Assembly: GCF_028890485.2 (NCBI RefSeq)
Contig: NZ_JARCHV010000002.1
Coordinates: 62,001 to 126,000, forward strand
Length of the DNA: 64,000 nucleotides
From: Planococcus sp. SK3692
GTDB lineage: Bacteria; Bacillota; Bacilli; Bacillales_A; Planococcaceae
Direction of reading: 5' to 3'
Part shown: piece by piece, positions 8,606-17,446 of the stretch
How positions within the stretch are numbered: position 1 is the stretch's first letter
Layout of the letters: every line of letters begins with the position of its first letter
The notes under the pieces: model-generated
Databases searched by the model: none
The model's input: the letters and a program-made list of their open reading frames with translations, nothing else
What the model was told of the DNA's origin: nothing
Position numbers and translations under genes: made by a program

Positions 8606-8929
8606 TCAAATTTCTTCGTTGATGAATTTTGCGACCTTCGCTAATGTCTCTTCATTTCGCCTGTAATACGTCCACTGCCCGTAGCGCACAGCCTCAAGCA
8701 ATCCAGCTTTTTGCATAAGCGATAAATAATGCGAGACGGTGGATTGGGACAAATTCACCTTTTCTTGAATATCGCCAACACAGACGCCGCCTTCAATGCT
8801 GACCTCCTTAGGCAAATGCGCTTGCTGTGCAGGGAAATTCTTCTCCGGCTCCCGCAGCCATTTTAAAATGTTCAAACGGGTTTCATTCGACAACGCTTTG
8901 AATACATCAATAACATTTAAATTTTCCAT
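8606..8929 (-). CDS. ArsR-family transcriptional repressor
   Basis: A 107-residue winged helix-turn-helix protein. It opens VIDVFKALSNETRLNILKWL, the ArsR signature, and the recognition helix is VNLSQSTVSHYLSLMQKAGLL, followed by a YGQWTYYRR wing. One cysteine (GGVCVGDI) precedes the recognition helix, but a CxC metal site like that of ArsR or SmtB is not seen, so the effector may be organic or redox. The promoter's -10 ends only 8 bp before the ATG and there is no ribosome binding site, so the message may be leaderless. A perfect inverted repeat fills the promoter spacer, indicating autorepression. The neighbouring pump is the likely second target. Confidence 0.88.
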   Translation of the reverse strand: MENLNVIDVFKALSNETRLNILKWLREPEKNFPAQQAHLPKEVSIEGGVCVGDIQEKVNLSQSTVSHYLSLMQKAGLLEAVRYGQWTYYRRNEETLAKVAKFINEEI

Positions 8930-8937
8930 GGGGCTAT

Positions 8938-8965
8938 CTTATATCGATACTATTCGATATGTCAA
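8938..8965 (-). promoter_or_regulatory. arsR promoter with operator in the spacer
   Basis: Minus strand: -35 TTGACA at 8965-8960, 16-bp spacer, -10 TATAAG at 8943-8938. A perfect 7-6-7 inverted repeat (ATATCGA, N6, TCGATAT) at 8941-8960 fills the spacer and touches both elements. Confidence 0.8.
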
Positions 8966-9074
8966 AACAAAGCGTTTCAGGCCAGCAAATTCTTAAACAA
9001 ATTCAATTGCCAATATTATGTAAGGAACGTTATATGGTAAAATCAAGAAAAAACAGAATAGTGGGGCTTTTACG

Positions 9075-9836
9075 ATGAAACTAAACGATTTTGAGAAAAC
9101 GATCCAGCAATTGTTCGGCGAGGAATTATTGAAAGAAGACGACGAATACGGCTTCACACACATAACGGATAAGGAGATCCACAAGATTGGCTATGCGACC
9201 AATTTATCCATTGAAACCGTAGAGATGGCCATCGCGCAAGGCATCGATTTGATGGTGACGCATCATGATGCTTGGGATTTCATCTACGGCTTGAGAGAAG
9301 CATGCGTCAATAAGCTGAAAGTGCACAACATCAGCCATTTCTGGATCCATGCACCCCTGGATTTCGTGGAATTTGGCACTTGCACTTCATTGATGAAGGT
9401 GTTGGAAGTGGACGATATCAAGGCCTACTCCACTTATAGCGAAGCGGAAGGCGAACTTCCAGGCATCGCGGAATTCGCTGCTCCTGTGGAATTTGAGCAA
9501 TTGGCTGAAAGAATGCGCGGCGCTTTAAACGAACCGGTGCGCGCGTGGAAAAATAATGCTCAGCCCGTTAAACGAATCGGCGTCTTGACCGGAGCGGGCC
9601 ATTCCTCTGCATTGATCCGCGAAGCGGCCGAAAGAGGGTGCGATACATATGTCACCGGAGAAGCTACGCTGTACACCATTCAGTATGCGCAGTTTGCGGG
9701 CATCAATTTACTGGTCGGTAGCCACACCTTCACTGAGATTTTCGGCGTTGCCAGTTTAGCTGAAAAAATTGCTGAAATGAACTCGGATGTTGAGATTGAA
9801 GAGTTGAAAGAAGCACATTTCGAGTTGAACCATTGA
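9075..9836 (+). CDS. NIF3/YqfO-family dinuclear metal-centre protein
   Basis: A 253-residue protein of the NIF3 family, annotated elsewhere as GTP cyclohydrolase 1 type 2 homologue. The metal ligands are in DLMVTHHDAWDF (paired His), HAPLDF (His, Asp) and GSHTFTEIFG near the C-terminus (His, Glu). It is the short single-domain form without the PII-like insert. The family forms hexameric toroids with two metals per subunit; the cellular role is unsettled. It opens a plus-strand run of seven closely spaced genes. A GGGG stretch lies 10 bp before the ATG. Confidence 0.88.
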   Translation: MKLNDFEKTIQQLFGEELLKEDDEYGFTHITDKEIHKIGYATNLSIETVEMAIAQGIDLMVTHHDAWDFIYGLREACVNKLKVHNISHFWIHAPLDFVEFGTCTSLMKVLEVDDIKAYSTYSEAEGELPGIAEFAAPVEFEQLAERMRGALNEPVRAWKNNAQPVKRIGVLTGAGHSSALIREAAERGCDTYVTGEATLYTIQYAQFAGINLLVGSHTFTEIFGVASLAEKIAEMNSDVEIEELKEAHFELNH

Positions 9837-9889
9837 GGACTGGGACGGTTGCGGCTCGTCGGATCCCTTCAATAGAAGAAGAGAAAAAG

Positions 9890-10780
9890 ATGAAAAGTTT
9901 TGTGAACCTCAACGGCCGGCCAATGGAAATGCTCCAAAAAGGCGGGGGTGGGACGTCGATTCTCATCATGTCGGGCATGGGTTGTTCATTTGAAGAATGG
10001 TTCAACGTAACAGAAGTTCTATGTAAAGCCCACACCGTCATCCTATTCCATCGACCAGGGCTTGGCGCGAGTGAATTGGGGACAGAGCCGCGCACGACAG
10101 CCGCTGCGGCACAAGATGCCAAGGATCTCTTGGAAATGCTGGAAGTGACGCAGCCAGTCGTGCTGATTGGCCATTCGTACGGCGGTTTATGCGCGCAGCA
10201 TTTTTCAAAACTCTATCCGCAGCAAGTCAAAGGGCTGCTGTTAGTGGATTCCACGTCGGATAACCTGGAAAAACTCGACGAACTTCCGGATTTGGCTGAA
10301 GATGCTTCTGACGATAAATGGTTGGAGGAGTGCGGCAAATTCGCCGCACTGGATGAAAGTGAATTGAAAAAAATGATCCGGCCCATGTTAAGCGAAAACC
10401 AGAAAAAATTGCCGCGCCCTATACAACAGCGGTTAATTGAATTTCAGCAAAAACCCAATCTGTACAAAACCATGAAGTCCGAAGTCGAAAACTGGAGAGC
10501 GGACGCCAACACCATCAAACGCTTAGGTTCGCATCCGGGCATTCCGCTTATAGTTATCGGACGTGACAAGAAGTATGCCGTAGAGCAAGGAATAGAAGAA
10601 GGATGGCCAGAGGCAGAATTGATAGCACAGGAACATCTATGGCATGAACTGATCCTGGAGCAAACGGCCCTTTCCGAAAACAGTGAACTGGTTTTTGCAG
10701 AGGGAGCTGGCCATATGGTTCATCTCGACCGGCCAGAATTGATCATTGCGATGGCACAAAAATTAACCCAAATGCCTTGA
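9890..10780 (+). CDS. Alpha/beta hydrolase
   Basis: A 296-residue alpha/beta-hydrolase-fold protein. The oxyanion region is MSGMGCSFEEW, the nucleophile elbow is GHSYGG, and the catalytic His is in EGAGHMVHLDRPE near the C-terminus. HRPGLGAS is the usual strand-loop before the elbow. The ATG at 9890 follows GAAGAGAAAAAG. A TTG at 9833 overlapping the NIF3 stop would add 19 residues of unlikely sequence. The substrate is unknown. It is second in the NIF3 run. Confidence 0.85.
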   Translation: MKSFVNLNGRPMEMLQKGGGGTSILIMSGMGCSFEEWFNVTEVLCKAHTVILFHRPGLGASELGTEPRTTAAAAQDAKDLLEMLEVTQPVVLIGHSYGGLCAQHFSKLYPQQVKGLLLVDSTSDNLEKLDELPDLAEDASDDKWLEECGKFAALDESELKKMIRPMLSENQKKLPRPIQQRLIEFQQKPNLYKTMKSEVENWRADANTIKRLGSHPGIPLIVIGRDKKYAVEQGIEEGWPEAELIAQEHLWHELILEQTALSENSELVFAEGAGHMVHLDRPELIIAMAQKLTQMP

Positions 10781-10809
10781 AACACAGGGCCGAAGAGAGT
10801 GTGACCACA

Positions 10810-11343
10810 GTGGAAACCAAACTAATCGTGTTGAGGGGAAATTCAGCAAGCGGCAAAACGACGATAGCGAAACGCCTGCAAGACCATTTCGGGCGAGCCA
10901 CCTTATTGGTGTCGCAAGACGTGGTTCGCCGCGACATGCTGAGAGTACAGGACCGGGATGGCAACCTATCGACAGAGTTGATCCGGCAGATTACGGAATA
11001 CGGCAAAGGCAAATGCCCCATCGTCATATTAGAAGGAATCTTCATGAAGCAGCGTTATGAAGGAATGCTGCTCGACTTGATCCGGTTTTATAACAATGAA
11101 GCAATGATCTACTATTTCGATTTGCCCTTCGAAAAAACAATGGAGCGCCACAATGCACGTTCTCAATCCCAGGACTTCGGGGAAGAGTCGCTGAAAAAGT
11201 GGTGGACCCCGAAAGACGTTTTGGGGGCGCCCGGTGAACAATTGCTGACAGAGGAGATGTCCGAGCAAGCGATCGTCGAATTGATTTGCAGACAGGTTGA
11301 AGAGCATCAGAGAGTCAATAAGAGCAAAGGAGCAAGTACATGA
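10810..11343 (+). CDS. P-loop kinase-like protein (AAA_33/uridine kinase-like)
   Basis: About 177 residues with a Walker A motif GNSASGKTT within the first 20 residues, a SQDVVRRDM segment like the substrate lid of small-molecule kinases, a Walker B-like IVILEGIFM and an Arg-rich lid (MERHNARSQSQDF). Such proteins phosphorylate small molecules such as nucleosides or drugs, but the substrate is not evident. I chose GTG at 10810 because GAAGAGAG lies 10 bp upstream; GTG at 10801 or TTG at 10777 are possible. It overlaps the next gene by 4 bp (ATGA), so translation is coupled. Confidence 0.72.
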   Translation: METKLIVLRGNSASGKTTIAKRLQDHFGRATLLVSQDVVRRDMLRVQDRDGNLSTELIRQITEYGKGKCPIVILEGIFMKQRYEGMLLDLIRFYNNEAMIYYFDLPFEKTMERHNARSQSQDFGEESLKKWWTPKDVLGAPGEQLLTEEMSEQAIVELICRQVEEHQRVNKSKGAST

Positions 11344-12341
11344 CCATATTCAATCGATTGAAAACAGGGGACCAGATCGGGATTTATTCCCCGTCGTCTC
11401 CGATTACCTATAATTCACCGGTGCGCTTCAAGCGGGCAAAAGATTTTCTGGAATCCAAAGGCTTTAGAATCGTGGAGGGCAGCTTGACGGGCAAGCGGGG
11501 CCATTACCGATCGGGCACGATACAGGAGCGGGCACAAGAGCTGAACGAATTGATCCGCAACCCGGACGTCCGCTGCATCATGTCGACGATCGGCGGGACG
11601 AATTCCAATGCGCTGTTGCCGTATATCGATTACGAAGCGTTTAAAAAAGATCCGAAAATCATGATCGGCTACTCGGATGCGACGGCTGTGCTGCTCGCCA
11701 TCTATGCCAAGACCGGCATTCCGGTGTTTTACGGCCCGGCGCTGGTGCCGTCTTTCGGTGAACACGAACCGTTCGTGGATTATACATACGATTATTTTGA
11801 AAAAGCATTGATGCATGAGCAACACCTTCCATATGCAGTGGAATTGCCGCCATACTGGACCGATGAACCGGTCAATTGGGAAGAAAAGACGCAGGAAAAG
11901 GAACTACGAAACAACGCGTGGGTGTGCGTAACGAAAGGCAAGGTGACGGGACGCTTAGTCGGCGGAAATGTCAATACGATGGCCGGCATCATGGGGAGCC
12001 CGTATATGCCAGTGATTGAAACCGGCGATATTTTGTTGTTGGAAGATACGATGAAAACGGCTGCCGTCGTGGAGAAGAACTTCAATTTGCTGAAGCTCAA
12101 TGGCATTTTCGACAAAGCAGCAGGAATTATTTTGGGCAAGCACGAACTATTTGACGATCAAGGCACGGGAAGAAAACCGCATGAGATTTTGCTGGAAGTA
12201 CTGGGAGACCGCGAACTGCCAATTCTTGCCGACTTTGATTGCGCGCATACCCAGCCGATGCTGACGATGCCGATCGGCAAAACCGTCACCTTGGATGCAA
12301 CCAAAAAACGAGTTGAAATTACGGAGCAATGGATTCGTTGA
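11340..12341 (+). CDS. S66-family LD-carboxypeptidase/MccF-like serine peptidase
   Basis: A 333-residue protein of peptidase family S66. The nucleophile Ser is in MIGYSDATAVL, preceded by the MSTIGGTNSNALLPYID segment. The C-terminal domain carries the Glu and His of the triad (ILLLEDT and DCAHTQPMLTMPIG). The family includes L,D-carboxypeptidases that trim murein peptides and MccF, which destroys microcin C. The GGTNSN loop and length lean toward the MccF branch. It is coupled to the kinase upstream and followed 15 bp later by an amino acid racemase, which would suit recycling of D- and L-amino acids. Confidence 0.87.
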   Translation: MTIFNRLKTGDQIGIYSPSSPITYNSPVRFKRAKDFLESKGFRIVEGSLTGKRGHYRSGTIQERAQELNELIRNPDVRCIMSTIGGTNSNALLPYIDYEAFKKDPKIMIGYSDATAVLLAIYAKTGIPVFYGPALVPSFGEHEPFVDYTYDYFEKALMHEQHLPYAVELPPYWTDEPVNWEEKTQEKELRNNAWVCVTKGKVTGRLVGGNVNTMAGIMGSPYMPVIETGDILLLEDTMKTAAVVEKNFNLLKLNGIFDKAAGIILGKHELFDDQGTGRKPHEILLEVLGDRELPILADFDCAHTQPMLTMPIGKTVTLDATKKRVEITEQWIR

Positions 12342-12356
12342 TGGAGGGGGAAGACG

Positions 12357-13049
12357 ATGAAAACGATCGGATTGATCGGCGGAATGAGCTGGGAGTCGTC
12401 GGCGGAATATTACCGCCTGCTTAATGAACAAGTGAAACATCATCTAGGCAGCCTGCATTCGGCTAAATGCCTGATGTACAGTGTCGACTTCGAGGAAATT
12501 GAACGCTTTCAGTCACAAGGGAAATGGCAGGAAGCGGGCGATCGGTTGGCGGATGTCGCTCGTTCGCTTGAAAAAGGCGGTGCGGAGTTGATCGTATTGT
12601 GCACAAACACGATGCACAAAGTGATCTCTTCTATAGAAGAAGCTGTTTCGGTACCGGTTTTGCATATTGCAGACGCAACCGCAAAAGAAATCCGCGCAAA
12701 CCATCTTCATACGGTAGGGTTGCTCGGGACCAAGTATACGATGGAGCAGGATTTCTACAAAGAACGCATTGCCGACAGCGGCATCGAAGTGTTGATTCCG
12801 GAAACTGCAGAACGCGACATGATCAACGAAATCATTTTTAATGAATTATGCTTAGGGAAAATCAACGAGTCGTCGAAAGTGAAATATCAACAAGCCATCC
12901 AAAACCTCATCAATCGCGGGGCACAGGGCATTATTCTTGGCTGTACGGAAATCGGTTTGTTAATTCACGATGAAGATGCAGAGGTGCCGCTATTTGATAC
13001 GGCAAAAATTCACGTCAAAGCAGCGGTAGAAAAAGCGCTGGATAACTAA
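12357..13049 (+). CDS. Aspartate/glutamate racemase family protein
   Basis: A 230-residue, cofactor-independent racemase of the Asp/Glu/hydantoin family. The two catalytic cysteines are seen in IVLCTNTMHK and IILGCTEIG. The start MKTIGLIGGMSWESSAEYY is the YgeA-type signature. The ATG follows GGAGGGGGAAGACG. It sits directly after the S66 peptidase, so it may act on amino acids that enzyme frees. Substrate specificity is not resolved by sequence. Confidence 0.88.
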   Translation: MKTIGLIGGMSWESSAEYYRLLNEQVKHHLGSLHSAKCLMYSVDFEEIERFQSQGKWQEAGDRLADVARSLEKGGAELIVLCTNTMHKVISSIEEAVSVPVLHIADATAKEIRANHLHTVGLLGTKYTMEQDFYKERIADSGIEVLIPETAERDMINEIIFNELCLGKINESSKVKYQQAIQNLINRGAQGIILGCTEIGLLIHDEDAEVPLFDTAKIHVKAAVEKALDN

Positions 13050-13071
13050 AAGTAAAAAGGGGTGAGCATAA

Positions 13072-13725
13072 ATGGGATCGCGCATGATGCATTTGATCAT
13101 TGCTGAGCACGTGGCGGAAAGAATAGAGATTTCCGACCGGCCGCGGTTTCTGCTGGGCGGCATTGCACCGGATGCAGTTCACGGCAGAGAGCAAAAGACC
13201 AAGTCCCATTATTACGAGGGCAGCGTAGACGATGGGACGAGACGCGTACATTATGAAGGCTTCATAGAGAAGTACCAGAAAGAGATACAAGACAAATTCA
13301 TTCTCGGGTACGTCGTGCATTTAGTGGGTGACGATGTATGGATGAAAGACATCTATTTTAAAAAAGACATGAAAAAGCGCATCGATGCCGACCCGTCAGT
13401 GCTCGAGAAATGGCATGCGGATTTTAGGAAGCTTAACGGCATGCTCGTTAACCAATTTGATTGCGCAGGACTAGAACAACAACTGGCATCCGCCGAACTT
13501 CCCGAGACTCTTGTAGAAGAAATTGAAATCAATAATTTGCGAAAGTTCACGGAAGAAACGCTCGGCGACTTCCACTCAACGAAAATATCTTCCAGCAAGG
13601 ATTTGGAGATATATTCGGTTGAAGAAATTACCGGTTATATCAAGTCCGCGACAGAACGGGCAGTCCGCGTATGTCTGTCTCTTGGAATGCAGGAACGGCA
13701 AGGGAGTGGACACATTGGCTATTAG
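13072..13725 (+). CDS. Zinc-dependent phospholipase C-like protein
   Basis: A 217-residue alpha-helical protein of the zinc-dependent phospholipase C/S1-P1 nuclease-like group. Likely metal ligands are the early His and Asp in MMHLIIAEHV and LLGGIAPDAVHG, then HYEGFIEKY and GYVVHLVGDDVW. These match the pattern of small hydrolases annotated this way in Bacillales. There is no signal peptide, so it is cytosolic, unlike the secreted phospholipases. The ATG follows AAAAGGGGTGAGCATAA. Its end overlaps the Nudix gene by 11 bp. Confidence 0.7.
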   Translation: MGSRMMHLIIAEHVAERIEISDRPRFLLGGIAPDAVHGREQKTKSHYYEGSVDDGTRRVHYEGFIEKYQKEIQDKFILGYVVHLVGDDVWMKDIYFKKDMKKRIDADPSVLEKWHADFRKLNGMLVNQFDCAGLEQQLASAELPETLVEEIEINNLRKFTEETLGDFHSTKISSSKDLEIYSVEEITGYIKSATERAVRVCLSLGMQERQGSGHIGY

Positions 13726-14176
13726 AAATTCCGCGAAAGCGATCATCGTCAAAGACGGCAAAGTGCTGCTGACGACCAATGAAGACGCACAGGGCAGCTA
13801 TTATCTATTTCCCGGCGGCGGCCAGGAGCTCGGCGAAACTTTGCCGGAAGCCGCCGTACGTGAATGCATTGAAGAAATCGGCTGCGCCGTCGAAGTGAAA
13901 AGCCTGATCCATATCCGCGAATACATAGGCGAGCGCCACGAATATGCCGAGACCGATAGCGGCGTTCACCAAATCGAATATTATTTTGAATGCCTTTTGC
14001 AGGGTGATTTGAAATCGGCTGCACCGTCGAATCCTGATACGCAGCAAACCGGCTTTGAATGGGTGGAGATCGGAGACTTATTAGAGCACCGGATCTATCC
14101 AAAAGGCATCCGTCGCTGGATCCAGGAGTTTGAAAGCGGTGGCGCGAATTCGGTTTATTTAGGAGCGTTCAATTAA
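13715..14176 (+). CDS. Nudix hydrolase
   Basis: A 153-residue Nudix protein. The Nudix box GX5EX7REUXEEXGU is present, starting GGQELGE and ending RECIEEIG. It probably hydrolyses a nucleoside diphosphate linked to another group; the substrate is unknown. I chose TTG at 13715 because AGGGAG lies 8 bp upstream, inside the end of the previous gene. A GTG at 13706 would overlap that site. It is the last gene of the NIF3 run, and a strong terminator follows. Confidence 0.85.
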   Translation: MAIRNSAKAIIVKDGKVLLTTNEDAQGSYYLFPGGGQELGETLPEAAVRECIEEIGCAVEVKSLIHIREYIGERHEYAETDSGVHQIEYYFECLLQGDLKSAAPSNPDTQQTGFEWVEIGDLLEHRIYPKGIRRWIQEFESGGANSVYLGAFN

Positions 14177-14190
14177 ATTACAGAAAATGA

Positions 14191-14226
14191 AAAGGGACAG
14201 CCGCAATTTTCCGGCTGTCCCTTTTT
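14191..14226. terminator. Bidirectional terminator between Nudix and MFS genes
   Basis: Perfect 13-bp arms (AAAGGGACAGCCG with CGGCTGTCCCTTT) and a T-run on the plus strand; A residues before it serve the convergent minus gene. Confidence 0.9.
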
Positions 14227-14237
14227 CGTATATTTAT

Positions 14238-15443
14238 TTATTCCTGAACCGTGCGTTGAAAAGAGCTGCGGCCGCGGTAAGCGATCCAGCTGGCGATAGC
14301 GAGCAAAACACCAGACAAGACAAACACTGAGCGGATGCCGAACAGATCGGCCAGTATCCCCATTAACAGCGAGGAAATGCCGAATGTGCCCATGCCGATT
14401 GCCCCGAGCGTCGTGAACACTGTCGGCAACTGTGCTTTCGGTACGCTCGTCTGCACGACGGTTTGCTGCGGAATGTTTTTCAGCTGGCTGAAGACGCCGA
14501 CCAGTACGGATAATAGGAGCGCTACGAGTGGCATGCTGTTCAAACCGAACAGCATAGTCGTCGCACTGCTGAAAATCGCGCCGGTTAGGATGAAGCGGCT
14601 GAGATTACGTTCGACCCATTCGGTAAACCGCAGGCAAATGAGGCTCCCTGCGATCAACCCGATAAAGAATGAACCGTTGATAAAGCCCCACCATTTCTCA
14701 TCGACTGCGAGCGCTTCGCTGACGAATGCATACAAAATTGCGGCGATCCACACGGCGCCCGCAATCGTCTCAAGCATCTCCATCCAAGCGATGCGCTTTA
14801 ATACCGGCGTTTTTGAGACGGTCTGCCAGCCTTTAATGATTTGGCGCCATTTGTTTTGCGGTTCTGGCGGGGCGCTGTCGACTCTATCTAAGCGGCTCAA
14901 CAACAAACTTGAAAGCAGGAACAATCCCGCTGTCAGCCAGACCAGTTCGATGGCGGACAGCCAAATCAATAAGGAACTGCCGACAAACCACATCGCCGTT
15001 TGAATCAGCTGCGTAACGGTCTCGGTGATGCCGTTCGCTTTCAACAGCTGTTCACTTTTTACGTAATGCGGAATCAAGGCCTGTGTCACCGGATTGGCGC
15101 AGCCGTCCAAAAGTGCCACCATACTGATCAGTAAAAACAGCACAATAAAATTGGCCGTGGTTAACTGCGGCAGAAACAATGCCAAGGCAATCAACAAACC
15201 AGTCTTGCCCAGTTGCGATCCTGCAAGCAGCCATTTCAAATCAAATCGCTGCATGAGCAGCGGCGTTAAAGTATTCGAGACGAACATCGAACTGGTGATG
15301 ACGAACGGCACCATTGCGGCAGCCGTGGCAGAACCGGTTAATTCAAAAATCAGGTAAATGATGCTGACGATATAGAGTACATCGCCGATATTCGCAAGTG
15401 ACTGGCCCGTCAGCAATAAGTGGAAATTTCTATTCAGTTTCAT
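14238..15443 (-). CDS. MFS transporter (MFS_3/EntS-like)
   Basis: A 401-residue multi-helix transporter beginning MKLNRNFHLLLTGQSLANIG, typical of the MFS_3 group that includes EntS and macrolide efflux proteins. DRVDSAPPEP lies in the central cytosolic loop between the two six-helix halves. Its substrate is unknown; drug or siderophore export is the family norm. The ATG at 15443 follows GGGGGATTCAAC. A -10-like TATAAT lies about 150 bp upstream on this strand, which would leave a long untranslated leader. Confidence 0.85.
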   Translation of the reverse strand: MKLNRNFHLLLTGQSLANIGDVLYIVSIIYLIFELTGSATAAAMVPFVITSSMFVSNTLTPLLMQRFDLKWLLAGSQLGKTGLLIALALFLPQLTTANFIVLFLLISMVALLDGCANPVTQALIPHYVKSEQLLKANGITETVTQLIQTAMWFVGSSLLIWLSAIELVWLTAGLFLLSSLLLSRLDRVDSAPPEPQNKWRQIIKGWQTVSKTPVLKRIAWMEMLETIAGAVWIAAILYAFVSEALAVDEKWWGFINGSFFIGLIAGSLICLRFTEWVERNLSRFILTGAIFSSATTMLFGLNSMPLVALLLSVLVGVFSQLKNIPQQTVVQTSVPKAQLPTVFTTLGAIGMGTFGISSLLMGILADLFGIRSVFVLSGVLLAIASWIAYRGRSSFQRTVQE

Positions 15444-15706
15444 GTTGAATCCCCCAAGAGTCAATTTCGTAAATGACTTCTACTGCAGGGGATAACTTAA
15501 ATTGGACTGATCGTCACGCCGGATGTTCCTTTCGTAAGGAAGACAAATCTTGGGGAATTTATCTTCAGGATGGATTGTATTCATTATACTCTAAATAATT
15601 GGAAAACAAATGGCGGTGAAAGAAAATATTGGATATAGTAGAAACAAAGCTTATGGACCGAAAAACTTAGTACGGAAAATCTTTGAGATGGGAAGCAGGT
15701 AATCAC

Positions 15707-16804
15707 ATGAATAAAGCGAAGTTACAAGCAGCCGTTCGTCACGCAGCAGTAGAGTCTCCGGAATTTTTAGGGGAAGGGGCCTGGCATCATGCATGGAAAG
15801 TCGAAAAAGATGGCCGTGAACTGGTGTTGCGGATTCCAAAGGACGTTATATATGGCAAGCCGGCTGAATTCGACGAAGAAGAATTGACCGCAGAATACGC
15901 AGCGACAAAACTTTATTACCGCTCGGTCAATGAGGCAATAAAAGGCGCGGCACCGGAGTTTTTCGAGTTCCACGTTTCTGAACAATTAAGCTATACGCTC
16001 GAGTCGTTTGCTGGAAAGCATATCGACCTGCATGAACTGTCGTGGGCACAAGCGGTTGAGACCGGAAAGGCACTCGGTGAGATTTACCGGAAAACAGAAG
16101 AAATCCCGCACGGCTTGGACGGTTTTGGCTACTTGCATTGGACAGAGGAAAGCGGGCTGAGAGGCAGCATCACCGGAGACGTCCGCCGTTTTTTGAAAGA
16201 AGAAAGTGAAGAGCAGTTGTCGGATTACCGGGAACTCAGTGAGGCGCGTCCTGAATTTCAGGACGCTGGGGTGAACGATGCGCTCAATTTGGCAGTGGAG
16301 CTCCGGGAGCGAGGATTCACCCAGCCGCTCATAAGCAATCAAGACGCTTCACCTGAAAATATCTTGATGCACGGCACGCAGGTTTGCCTCATCGATCCAT
16401 TTCCGAATATTTATTACCCGCGGGGAATGGCCGGAAACTTCATGAACCTTTACGAGACGTTTTTTATCGCGCTGTCGGATACCGAGCGTTATGGAAAATA
16501 CCGGTTTGTCGATTGCGCGGACAATTTAAAGGCAATTGCCGATGGATTCCTGGACGGTTATAGCGCCGGCGACAAGCGGGTTCAGGCTGAAGTCAGGGGC
16601 GAACAATTGCTGCAGTTGCTGGAAACCGGCTACAGCCATTTTCATTTATTGACTGGGAAGCTGCCGGAAGAAGCACGCATCCGCTACGGCGACAAGCAGC
16701 AAATTGAAGACAGGTTGGGGCTACTAGCCGCTGAATTGAAAGCATTAGCTGCATCGCAAATCATGAACCTCGAGGAAGCATTAGAGACTGGCAGAAGCAT
16801 TTAA
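15707..16804 (+). CDS. Aminoglycoside phosphotransferase-fold kinase
   Basis: A 365-residue protein with an APH/choline-kinase fold. The nucleotide loop area is EFLGEGAWHHAWKV, followed by LVLRIPK, which holds the ATP-binding Lys. The catalytic loop is SNQDASPENIL and the metal-binding Asp is in VCLIDPFPN. These match the HxDxxxxN and D motifs, with Asn replacing the usual His. Family members phosphorylate drugs, sugars or amines. Context gives no substrate. The ribosome binding site is weak (GCAGGT). Confidence 0.78.
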   Translation: MNKAKLQAAVRHAAVESPEFLGEGAWHHAWKVEKDGRELVLRIPKDVIYGKPAEFDEEELTAEYAATKLYYRSVNEAIKGAAPEFFEFHVSEQLSYTLESFAGKHIDLHELSWAQAVETGKALGEIYRKTEEIPHGLDGFGYLHWTEESGLRGSITGDVRRFLKEESEEQLSDYRELSEARPEFQDAGVNDALNLAVELRERGFTQPLISNQDASPENILMHGTQVCLIDPFPNIYYPRGMAGNFMNLYETFFIALSDTERYGKYRFVDCADNLKAIADGFLDGYSAGDKRVQAEVRGEQLLQLLETGYSHFHLLTGKLPEEARIRYGDKQQIEDRLGLLAAELKALAASQIMNLEEALETGRSI

Positions 16805-16858
16805 ATGGATAAAGGTAAAGCGATAAGCTAGAGAAGTGGAATTTTGAGGAGGGCTTAT

Positions 16859-17356
16859 ATGAGTGGCAAAGACGTACTTTCCAAGTTCAAACAGGACCTC
16901 GCTGCTTATTCACCTGAACAATTGCGAAGTATTCCCGAAGAAGGCGTATGGTCTATTGGCCAAATGTACGACCACTTAATCGTCGTGGCGCATGAGTATA
17001 TCGACAATGTAGCTGTTTGTGCTGAGGCAAAAGAGGATCCATTCTTAGAGAAAACCCCTGCTGGCAAGGAACTGTTTAACAATAAAGGCTTCCCGCCAAT
17101 CAAAATCAGGTTGCCGGACGAAATGAATGCTCCCCCCAATAATTCAGACAGCCAGGAAGAGCTGATCGACAGGATGGAAAAATTAATTCAAAGGGTCGAA
17201 CACTGGGAATCACATGTGGATGAAATTCCTCCAGAACGTAAAGCAAAGCATGGCGGGTTCGGTTGGCTGAACGGAAGAGAATGGCTGGATTTAGTGGAAA
17301 TGCACTCTCGCCATCATCTGCGCCAAAAAGAAGAGCTGGAAAGCTATCTGAAATAG
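16859..17356 (+). CDS. DinB-superfamily protein
   Basis: A 165-residue four-helix-bundle protein of the DinB/YfiT group. Candidate metal ligands are His in MYDHLIVVAHEY and the C-terminal MHSRHHLRQ, the usual three-His pattern. Related proteins are metal-dependent hydrolases or thiol-dependent transferases, but most have no known function. The ATG at 16859 follows GAGGAGGGCTTAT. Confidence 0.8.
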   Translation: MSGKDVLSKFKQDLAAYSPEQLRSIPEEGVWSIGQMYDHLIVVAHEYIDNVAVCAEAKEDPFLEKTPAGKELFNNKGFPPIKIRLPDEMNAPPNNSDSQEELIDRMEKLIQRVEHWESHVDEIPPERKAKHGGFGWLNGREWLDLVEMHSRHHLRQKEELESYLK

Positions 17357-17446
17357 AATAGTTCACAAAGATCTATAGCGGCTCAATTCATATCCATAAA
17401 TTCTATCGAAAAGCTGGGCAGAGTTTTTTATGAGGGAGGTTTTCTG

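Noticed and set aside
15444..15600. A riboswitch in the long leader of the MFS gene at 15443
   Set aside because: Guanidine, fluoride and manganese aptamer motifs were sought and not found; it may simply be a long leader.
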